A stretch of 23,388 nt of DNA from a virus. The notes under the pieces are model-generated. The model did no database searches. It worked only from the letters and a program-made list of their open reading frames with translations, and had not been told where the DNA came from. Numbering within the stretch: the first letter of the stretch is position 1; each line of letters opens with the position of its first letter. A program made the position numbers and the translations under genes. Shown in pieces: positions 16,111 through 22,458 of this stretch. The stretch covers positions 1-23,388 of the IMG/VR virus record IMGVR_UViG_3300045107_000169. One strand, 5' to 3'.

Positions 16111-16578
16111 TTATGCAGCAGGCATCGTGTTCGGCATGCCGAGAACGGCGACGCCGGTGAAGTAGCCGCCGGTTGTCGCGCCGGTCACAGTGTCGACCAG
16201 GCGCACAAGGACTTTGTGCGCGGGGGCCGCGCCCAGCAGCGTCGAGTTGGCATAGGTACCCACGTTCGGGTTGCCGAGATAGCCAAATTTCAGGATGGTT
16301 CCGGCGGCTGTCGAACTGGTGACGGTATTGCTCTGGCCGATTGGCGTCTGGACGTAGGTTGCGGCCACGTCATTCCAGGTGCTGCCGTCAATCTGATCTT
16401 GCAGCTTGAAGACGTGCGAGCCGTCAGTGACCGTGCCAACATCGACAATGAAGCAGAGGCCGTCATTGCCGTCGTTAAGCGCGGTTACGTCGATGCTTGC
16501 GCCGTTGGTGGTCGCGGTGATAGCCGCGCCATCGCCGAAGGCGTGGATGGCGCTGATGGTATTCATCAAGTCGCGCAT
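16111..16578 (-). CDS. Putative capsid decoration or head-associated beta protein
   Basis: A 155-residue protein directly after the capsid gene. The ATG at 16578 (MRDLMNTISAIHAF) has GGGAGGA about 9 bases upstream; an in-frame TTG at 16596 would lack a ribosome-binding site. The sequence is Gly/Thr/Ala-rich with predicted beta strands. It carries the HVFKLQDQIDGSTWNDVA pattern, a 'query in a dispersed signal' type beta module common in phage structural proteins, and ends with YFTGVAVLG. No catalytic motif, signal peptide or membrane segment is visible. Its position suggests a decoration or capsid-stabilising protein; that role is inferred from context and composition, not from a recognised family. 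Confidence 0.6.
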   Translation of the reverse strand: MRDLMNTISAIHAFGDGAAITATTNGASIDVTALNDGNDGLCFIVDVGTVTDGSHVFKLQDQIDGSTWNDVAATYVQTPIGQSNTVTSSTAAGTILKFGYLGNPNVGTYANSTLLGAAPAHKVLVRLVDTVTGATTGGYFTGVAVLGMPNTMPAA

Positions 16579-16597
16579 GATTGATATTCCTCCCAAC

Positions 16598-16639
16598 CAG
16601 GGCAGGGGTGAGGAGAACAGCGAAAAGCCCCCTGCCCTG
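16598..16639 (-). repeat. Perfect 11-bp inverted repeat after the capsid gene (stem-loop)
   Basis: CAGGGCAGGGG at 16598-16608 is repeated inverted as CCCCTGCCCTG at 16629-16639, with 20 bases between. On the minus-strand transcript this forms a GC-rich 11-bp stem between the capsid stop (16667) and the start of the next gene (16578). There is no T tract after the downstream arm, so it is not a classical intrinsic terminator. It might stabilise the capsid message at its 3' end, pause polymerase, or be an inserted repeat: both arms are copies of the octamer family dispersed through this window. Confidence 0.85.
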
Positions 16640-16666
16640 TACAGTGTGAAAACAGCTAGCCAGCGT

Positions 16667-17962
16667 CTAGCTGTGGATTTTCAGGAAGTGACACGCCTCC
16701 GAAAGCGTGGTGTTGCCGCCGAAACGGTAGTAGCCGAGGTAGCCAACGGCGTTCTGGTCGGCATAGCGTTCCTGAAGGACCTGGATGCTCACCGCTTTGC
16801 GAATGACCAGCGTGTAGGCCGTCTTCCAGTTGCCGAAGCCGATGGGGAAGGCGTTGGCCGCGACCTGTGGCATGTCGGGCATCTCGTTGTAGGGATAGCC
16901 CAGCAGTTGGCCAGGGATTTCATTGCTCATCGGCCCCCACAACGGGCGGTTCTGGCTGTCGGTCAGCTTGCGAATGGCTCCCAGCGTCTCAGTGGTCATA
17001 ATCCAGCTTGCGCCTTTGCGGTAGCCCGTCTTCAGCGCGTGCAGCACATCCACCAGGTTCGGATAGGTGAAGGTGCCGGAGCCGGTGGACAGGATATAGC
17101 CCGTGCCACCGCCTGAACCGGAATAGGCGGAGCCGGTGATCGTGGCGTCGCTGAGCAGGCCCAGACACTCGTTGTCGCCCGCGCCCGTGCCGTTGATGAT
17201 TTCGTTACCTTCGAGCTTGCCAAACTGCGTGCTGAATTCCTGCATAATGAAGCTGCCCAGATCAAGTTCGGAATCGTCGAGGTCGGTACGCGAGATGAGC
17301 GAAAGGGCGTAGGATTCGTAGGGGAAGACCTGCACCATGCCGAATTTCGGGTTCTGGGTTTCCGTGCGCGTCGCCTGCTCAATGATGCGGTTGGCGGAGG
17401 CGGTCTGCGTCCTCTTCGGAATGCGAATATACGGGTTGGCCGTCATCCTGACGTTGACGAGCGAGTGCATATCCGAAACGAGGACAATAGCCTCGATGAG
17501 TTCGTTGACGTACTCTGGCACGGTGAGGAAGCCGCCGGTGGTATTATCGACGCCGTAGAGGGCCTTGACATCCATCAGGCCGTGTCCGACTTTTTCACCG
17601 CTGACAATGCCCGCCTCGGTATCGTGGCGGACGATTTTCTTCTCATCAGGAGAAAGCGCGCCCCAGCCCCAGCGCAGGGCTTTTTTGAAGGCCATTTTGC
17701 TGGCCTCTGCCTTGACTTTCGGGTCATCAAAGCCGGTCATGCCGCCGGGGCGGTTCATGGTAGCTTTCAGAGCCCTAATTTCTTTTTCGTAGGCCGTTAT
17801 TTGCGCGTTCAAGCGTTCAAGCTGCTCTTTCACTTCGCCGGAAAGCGCGTTCTCGACCGCTCTCAGATCGGCGCGAACCGGCCCTACTTCCTCATCCAGC
17901 ACCTGCTGAAAGAGATGCGCCACGTTCGCATTTTTGTATTGGAGATCGGTTAATACTCCCAT
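16667..17962 (-). CDS. Major capsid protein, HK97 fold
   Basis: A 431-residue HK97-fold capsid subunit. Residues about 20-70 form a coiled coil (DLRAVENAL through YEKEIRALKATMN), the delta or scaffolding arm usually removed by the prohead protease. The shell domain follows from about residue 140: TTGGFLTVPEYVNELI, SLISRTDLDDSELDLGSFI, FGKLEGNEIINGTGAG, then the WIMTTETLGAIRKLTDSQNRPLW and LLGYPYNEMPDMP stretch, and a C-terminal YLGYYRFGGN strand, all characteristic of the family. ATG at 17962 has a ribosome-binding site AGAGGA about 9 bases upstream. It sits immediately after the protease gene, the standard order. A perfect inverted repeat lies just downstream of its stop codon. Confidence 0.95.
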   Translation of the reverse strand: MGVLTDLQYKNANVAHLFQQVLDEEVGPVRADLRAVENALSGEVKEQLERLNAQITAYEKEIRALKATMNRPGGMTGFDDPKVKAEASKMAFKKALRWGWGALSPDEKKIVRHDTEAGIVSGEKVGHGLMDVKALYGVDNTTGGFLTVPEYVNELIEAIVLVSDMHSLVNVRMTANPYIRIPKRTQTASANRIIEQATRTETQNPKFGMVQVFPYESYALSLISRTDLDDSELDLGSFIMQEFSTQFGKLEGNEIINGTGAGDNECLGLLSDATITGSAYSGSGGGTGYILSTGSGTFTYPNLVDVLHALKTGYRKGASWIMTTETLGAIRKLTDSQNRPLWGPMSNEIPGQLLGYPYNEMPDMPQVAANAFPIGFGNWKTAYTLVIRKAVSIQVLQERYADQNAVGYLGYYRFGGNTTLSEACHFLKIHS

Positions 17963-18013
17963 ATTGATACATCCTCTTGTCTTGCCAAATGAACAATCGG
18001 TCGTGTGTTGTTG

Positions 18014-19675
18014 CTAGACCAGCAACGATTCCAGATCGGCCAGTGTCAACGTCTCAGTGCTGCGCTTTGTACGCGGCGGCTGTGCGCTGCTGTTCGCTTT
18101 GCCGTTTGAGCGTGGGAGTGCTTTTGCAGGCGGCTCCCGGCGCGTGAGGCCAGCAAAACGGGATTTGCCGGAATCGCTGTCGTCGTCGTTGCCGTAGGCC
18201 GGGCCTTGCCCTTCCTCGGACCAGAGTTGCGTGAGATCGGAAACTTTTTGCCGCATGGCCGCGCAGGAATCGGCAACGGCCTTCTGATGCTCGTCCAGCA
18301 TGGCTTTCATTTCGGCCTGGTGCTGTTCTATCGAGCTCTGCGTGGCCGCGCTGATCGTGCGCCCGGCCTTTGTGGCGTGATGACGCGCGCGACTCATGTA
18401 CCACATGAGGTTATCCGGGTCGGTGCAGCCGGTGGATTGCATAAGCTCATTGAGATAATTCGAGACATCCAGATCGATCCCTTTCTGAACGTAGTTCTTG
18501 AGCGCGGTGATGAAGCCAGGACCGCCAATGCCGTCATTCAAGACGGTTGTTTCAACATCGTCCTGTGGCGAGTCGCCAATCAGAAACATATCGAGAATGG
18601 CGGATTGCAGCGCCTTCGTGAGATTAAGCCAGTCAGACCACAACCAATCTTCGATGACTTCTTCTCGATAGTGGTCGTTGAAATCTTTTTTATCCATACG
18701 GAAACGTCCTCTCTTGGCCTTATCAGACCAGGGAACAACAATGGAGTCGTCGTCAAATTCCTTTGCCATACGCGTATAGTAGGTTTCAATCTTGCTCTTT
18801 ACAGATGTTTTGTCATCGTCTGGAATATCAGCAGCGTCTACGCCGTGCGAACCAGCGCAAGCAAAGATTGCGCGGGGCATCGCTTTAATGGCGCCATCGA
18901 CAAGATCGCAAAAGAGGAGCTTATACGAGGTGACATTTTCGGGCGCGCTGTCGTCAAACCAGAAATGCACGCTTTTCATGCCAGCGGTGTCCAGGTTGCC
19001 ATCGCTATCGGTAAAATGGTCAACAATGCGATTATGCGCCGCGCCGTTATCCCAGGCGGCGTCACGCTCTCCGAGCGGCCAGGTCGTTTTGCCTGATGCG
19101 CCTTTGTGTTGGAACATACTTTTCACTCCTGATGCGGGAACAAGCGCCTCTGGATTCATGGCAAAGTTCATGGTGACGGCGCTGATTTCGATAAGCTGGA
19201 TTTCGCGCAAGTGACGCACGCCCGCTTTGTCGTAGTCGTATTTAATGGGAATATAACCAATTGAAAGCTCATCAATATAGCCTTCCTTGAAGCCAGAAAA
19301 CACCATCGTGGCAATGGGATTGTTAGGAATACCGGCACCATTGGTGGAAATGTCATATTTCATCGTGACTTCAAGACCATCTGCTTGCTCAGTACCGGCA
19401 ATCACGCCGCCAGTGGGCTGTTCTGGGGTGTGCATCCAGAGGGTTGGATACATGAAGCGTCGTCCGCTCTGCATGCGCGACGCACCGTCAGCAAGCGTCT
19501 TTTTGTATGCGCCCGGCTCGACCATATCCTTGCCATAATCGACATTGCTGAATTTGGAGGCGATACCAGTCACAATGCCCTGATCCTGGTCAACTGATTT
19601 GACCAGAAACGAGACGGTTTTGTATTCAACCTGCTTGCCTTTGATGCTGTACGTTGGAAATTGCGACGCTTTCAT
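18014..19675 (-). CDS. Prohead protease (HK97 family) with long C-terminal scaffold-like extension
   Basis: A 553-residue protein starting at the ATG that overlaps the portal stop (ATGA). Residues about 15-185 are a HK97-type prohead serine protease: VTGIASKFSNVD, LWMHTPEQPTGGV with candidate catalytic His82, IDELSIGYIP with Ser138, and LIEISAVTMNFAMNPEA with Glu163. The protease matures the prohead by trimming scaffold and capsid N-arms. Residues about 199-305 (TTWPLGERDAAWD, YKLLFCDLVDGAIKAMPRAIFA, ending with IETYYTRM) form a segment I have seen attached to phage protease or Mu I-like proteins. Residues about 330-430 are acidic and helical. A segment with GRTISAATQSSIE and a predicted coiled coil (about 440-485) looks like an internal scaffold, followed by a disordered basic tail. 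No separate scaffold gene exists before the capsid gene, so the extension probably supplies that role. Upstream in-frame TTG/GTG codons are less likely starts. Confidence 0.9.
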   Translation of the reverse strand: MKASQFPTYSIKGKQVEYKTVSFLVKSVDQDQGIVTGIASKFSNVDYGKDMVEPGAYKKTLADGASRMQSGRRFMYPTLWMHTPEQPTGGVIAGTEQADGLEVTMKYDISTNGAGIPNNPIATMVFSGFKEGYIDELSIGYIPIKYDYDKAGVRHLREIQLIEISAVTMNFAMNPEALVPASGVKSMFQHKGASGKTTWPLGERDAAWDNGAAHNRIVDHFTDSDGNLDTAGMKSVHFWFDDSAPENVTSYKLLFCDLVDGAIKAMPRAIFACAGSHGVDAADIPDDDKTSVKSKIETYYTRMAKEFDDDSIVVPWSDKAKRGRFRMDKKDFNDHYREEVIEDWLWSDWLNLTKALQSAILDMFLIGDSPQDDVETTVLNDGIGGPGFITALKNYVQKGIDLDVSNYLNELMQSTGCTDPDNLMWYMSRARHHATKAGRTISAATQSSIEQHQAEMKAMLDEHQKAVADSCAAMRQKVSDLTQLWSEEGQGPAYGNDDDSDSGKSRFAGLTRREPPAKALPRSNGKANSSAQPPRTKRSTETLTLADLESLLV

Positions 19676-22191
19676 ATCAGCACCTCCATGAATTCGCGCA
19701 CGCTCTTGAATTCGCGCGGGGCCACAACCAGCGCCTTGCTGGTATCGTCTGGCTGAACGCGCTTGAAATAGACGGTGCAGCGGCACTGAATTATATTACC
19801 GGCGCTGCCAGACGGGTCGCCGGGTTGCATGAGTTCTTCCCCGCCAACAATAAAAGGGTCATCCATCGGGACTTCCTGACCGTCAGCGGCAGCATGATCG
19901 GGCCGCGTGCGCGCGTCGTCGGTGGCCAGCCAGACTTTATTAAGGATGAGGCCTGATTGCGCAGCGGCTTGCATGGCTCCATAGTTCGAGGCTGCAACCA
20001 CTTCAGTTCTGGCGATGACGGTAGAGCGATTGGGGATGATTTGCAGCAGGTAAAGATCGTCAATCCGTTTTGCCAGTTGCGGGATCGACTCCCCTGCTTT
20101 GACGCCTTCTGCGAGCGCGGATTGGATTTCCGCGAGTTCGGTACTGGAAATCTGTGTGACTTTCTGCCCTGCCAGCGACAGCAGATAGACCAGTGTGTCC
20201 GCATCCCAGAAACGGGAATTGGAGTTCGTAGCTTTGCGGGCTTCAATCTGGCTGGCAATCTGCGAACCTACATCACTGCCTACGTCCTGATAAAGCTGGT
20301 AGAGCAGGGTTTTCAGGTCGCTTTGACGCGCTTGCAAGGCAGGGGGTATTTCGGCATCGACGGTATGCGCATGGTCGCCTGCTTTGATAGTTGCCACAAC
20401 GGCTTTTCTGTTCTCATCGAAGTAGGATTGTAGGCGTTGCTCACCTTCGGCCTCCCATACAGCGCGCATGGACTCCATGCTGGCAAAGTAGGCGCTTTTC
20501 TCTTCTGCCGTTGCCAGATCGAGAGCTTTCGTCCGGCGAGGGCCGCGCCCATGAGCAGGAAGCCGCCCGTAAGCGTGCTGGCGACTACCAGCGCCATAGA
20601 TTCGATATTCTCTAGCATCATCTGTGCTGTCAGCATCGATAGCGACTCCTTTGGTGCGCAGGGCCTGCTTGTACGCCGCGACGAGCGGGCGCAGGCGGCG
20701 ATCATCTTCATCCAGACCGAATTTGCGCATGACGTACTGCTCAATAAGGATGTCAGCGGCGATTTCGTCGAGTTCAGCCAGGGCAGGGGTTGAGGCGGCT
20801 GGTAGCAGCATCTTTTGGGGCTGTGGCGGCTCCTCTGTGACGGTCGTTTGCCCAGGCGGGGGATTGTCCAGTATGTTCTCTGGCGTGGGCGCGGGCGGCG
20901 CGGCGGGCTTTTGCAGCGCCTGCTCGGCATATTTCTGCAAATCCTGAGAGCGCACCAGAATCGCGCCGATCTTGTAAATGCCCTTGCCGTTCGGGTCTGG
21001 TTCCATGCCGGGTTGCATCGTTTGCGCGGTGTAAAGGTCACATTGTCCTGTATTCCAGAGTTCGGTGGCTTTCTGTGAAGCGGCCGCTTCCTGCTCTGCG
21101 AACACCTGAGCCAACGTTTCAATGTCACGTTTGTCGTAGGTAAGATACGCCTGTGGTTTCCCCTGTTTGCATAGATCAGGGAACATGGGGATGAGCCAGC
21201 CGTTTGCATGGTCACGAAATCTGTCCATTTTGGGCAGGACGTTTTCGGTGTACAGCGCCTGCCGGGCCTCGTGCATGTTGGCGAAGGTTTTGCCTGCCGA
21301 GTCGCCAACGAGTTCGGGCGCGACATCGAAAATCGAGGCAATCTCGCGCGTGTTCATCTCGCGGGATTGCAGCCAGTCGAGTTCGTAGGGGGCCATGCTC
21401 ATCTGTTGCCAGGTCATGTCAGCTTCTAAGATAAGCGGAAAACCGGCATTGCGTTTGCCAGAGTAGCGTTTCAAGATTTCCTGCCGCACCTGGTTGCGCT
21501 GCTCAACGGTCAAATAGCCTTTCGCAAAGAACGCGGAGGCGGGCTTACCCGCATTTTGCATGAGCGCCGTGTTCCAGGCGTTGCCCTCGTTTTGTTGATC
21601 CACCAGCCACATGGCCGTCTCGACGGGTGAGAGGCCGTACCAGTCGTCGTCATAGGCAGGAAATTTGAGATGCATGATCTCTTCAGCATCGAAAGGACGC
21701 GCTTTGGGCGTCCCCCATCCGAGAACGTAGCCCTGTACGTCCGTCTCACCGGCGACGATCTTCATGAGATCGGGGCGTAATGCCCAGAGTTCCACCGGCG
21801 GCTCGTTCGGATTCGGGCGATTGGCCCAGAGGTACATGTTACCGGACAGGTGCCAGAAGCCCCACGCCTGTTCGATGAAGCTGCCCATGCCGTATCTGGG
21901 ATTGGGCTTTTTCCAGAGGTCTAACAGGGGATGGCTGGTGATTTCGCGGGAAAGGGTATCGTCGGTGTAAAGTTTCCATTTGATACCGGCGGCGGCGGCG
22001 GTGATCTTGTTGATGCAATTGTAGACCGTTGCGCAGCGCCGGTAGCCGTCACTCACAAACGTGCGGAAATCCCGATTGGAGAAAATCGGCTGGCCGGGGT
22101 TGAAGAACTGGACGGCGACGCCGTAATTGGGGTCGTCCTTCTGTTCTATTGCGCGCTTTTTGTCTTTCTTTTTGCCCACGAAAAAAGCCAC
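19672..22191 (-). CDS. Portal protein fused to MuF-type minor head protein
   Basis: An 839-residue fusion. Residues about 20-430 are a HK97-family portal: the N-terminal VSDGYRRCATVYNCI segment, SGNMYLWANR, HLKFPAYDDDWYGLSPV, and the FDVAPELVGD...KTFANMHEARQ stretch typical of these portals. A Pro-rich linker (about 428-470) leads to an alpha-helical region and a MuF-like domain (about 570-815) with IARTEVVAASNYGAM, KVWLATDDARTRPDHAA and the terminal IIQCRCTV. The portal forms the dodecameric DNA gate at the capsid vertex; MuF domains belong to proteins that enter the head with it. Portal and MuF are usually separate genes, so the fusion is notable but known. The start is uncertain: GTG at 22191 has its purine-rich stretch too close, while a second GTG at 22179 is better spaced. 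An Arg/Gly-rich linker at residues 526-556 looks odd (see findings). The stop overlaps the protease ATG by 4 bases. Confidence 0.93.
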   Translation of the reverse strand: MAFFVGKKKDKKRAIEQKDDPNYGVAVQFFNPGQPIFSNRDFRTFVSDGYRRCATVYNCINKITAAAAGIKWKLYTDDTLSREITSHPLLDLWKKPNPRYGMGSFIEQAWGFWHLSGNMYLWANRPNPNEPPVELWALRPDLMKIVAGETDVQGYVLGWGTPKARPFDAEEIMHLKFPAYDDDWYGLSPVETAMWLVDQQNEGNAWNTALMQNAGKPASAFFAKGYLTVEQRNQVRQEILKRYSGKRNAGFPLILEADMTWQQMSMAPYELDWLQSREMNTREIASIFDVAPELVGDSAGKTFANMHEARQALYTENVLPKMDRFRDHANGWLIPMFPDLCKQGKPQAYLTYDKRDIETLAQVFAEQEAAASQKATELWNTGQCDLYTAQTMQPGMEPDPNGKGIYKIGAILVRSQDLQKYAEQALQKPAAPPAPTPENILDNPPPGQTTVTEEPPQPQKMLLPAASTPALAELDEIAADILIEQYVMRKFGLDEDDRRLRPLVAAYKQALRTKGVAIDADSTDDAREYRIYGAGSRQHAYGRLPAHGRGPRRTKALDLATAEEKSAYFASMESMRAVWEAEGEQRLQSYFDENRKAVVATIKAGDHAHTVDAEIPPALQARQSDLKTLLYQLYQDVGSDVGSQIASQIEARKATNSNSRFWDADTLVYLLSLAGQKVTQISSTELAEIQSALAEGVKAGESIPQLAKRIDDLYLLQIIPNRSTVIARTEVVAASNYGAMQAAAQSGLILNKVWLATDDARTRPDHAAADGQEVPMDDPFIVGGEELMQPGDPSGSAGNIIQCRCTVYFKRVQPDDTSKALVVAPREFKSVREFMEVLI

Positions 22192-22209
22192 TCCCGCGAA
22201 AGGAATGGC
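22181..22209 (-). terminator. Terminator-like hairpin with U6 tract overlapping the portal start
   Basis: On the minus strand GCCATTCC (22209-22202) pairs with GGAGTGGC (22194-22187) over 8 bp with one T-G wobble, around a 7-base loop, and is followed directly by six Ts (22186-22181). This is the shape of an intrinsic terminator. The 3' arm contains the purine-rich GGGAG and the GTG start of the portal gene, so the same hairpin would also hide the ribosome-binding region. It may act as an attenuator or translational switch separating terminase from head-gene expression, or as a leaky terminator. The structure is visible; its function is inferred. Confidence 0.55.
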
Positions 22210-22254
22210 CTGATAGCTAATGCTTAACGGCTCTGATTATCGTTCTATGAGAAT

Positions 22255-22283
22255 AGTATAAACTACAGTTATCAATTATGCAA
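22255..22283 (-). promoter_or_regulatory. Candidate sigma70-type promoter before the portal gene
   Basis: On the minus strand TTGCAT (22283-22278), a 17-base spacer and TATACT (22260-22255) resemble a -35/-10 pair. The -10 matches the consensus at 5 of 6 bases; the -35 is poor (TTG only). It lies in the most AT-rich stretch of the module, at the end of the zinc-finger gene, where the otherwise tight operon opens to a gap of 84 bases. It would start transcripts just upstream of the hairpin at the portal start. This is a pattern match only. Confidence 0.3.
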
Positions 22284-22458
22284 GAGATTTTTCAATAGAT
22301 TTGACTTCTGCCTTTTCCGCTTCCTGCCGCTTCCCCTCCAACTCCGCCCATGTCACGATATGAATTGCGCGGCAGCCCCGGCATTTGATCGCTATGCCCT
22401 CTGCTGTGACCTTAAAAAGCAGATGTGCGCGTGGGCAGGAGATACGCTGGTCAGGCAT
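22276..22458 (-). CDS. Small Com-like zinc-finger protein
   Basis: A 60-residue protein resembling the Com family of small zinc-finger regulators (Mu Com activates translation of mom). The pattern is C-x3-H (ISCPRAHLLF) followed about 13 residues later by C-x2-C (IKCRGCRAIH), then an aromatic VTW and a charged helix. In most relatives the first pair is C-x2-C; here it is C-x3-H, which could still bind zinc. I chose the ATG at 22458 rather than the one two codons upstream at 22464, because the GGAGGG ribosome-binding site lies 8 bases before 22458 but only 1 base before 22464. The start overlaps the terminase stop (TAATG). Its role could be RNA or DNA binding around packaging or late-gene translation; the sequence alone does not decide. 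Confidence 0.7.
   Translation of the reverse strand: MPDQRISCPRAHLLFKVTAEGIAIKCRGCRAIHIVTWAELEGKRQEAEKAEVKSIEKSLA

Noticed and set aside
15886-16584. Plus-strand open frame (232 codons) across the decoration-like and connector genes
   Set aside because: Antisense to two genes and their junction; Arg/Gly/Ala-rich shadow composition.
18206-19096. Long plus-strand open frame (296 codons) opposite the protease gene
   Set aside because: It lies wholly antisense to a well-supported gene, has no recognisable family pattern or good ribosome-binding site, and reflects codon bias of the other strand.
19675-19786. Upstream extension of the protease start to 19786
   Set aside because: Extra residues read as a shadow of the portal C-terminus; ATG 19675 overlaps the portal stop by 4 bases in the usual coupled way.
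20313-21341. Same-strand 342-codon open frame inside the portal gene
   Set aside because: Overlaps the portal reading entirely, is basic and Pro/Arg-rich with no family motif; only its short piece at 20524-20616 was kept as a question.
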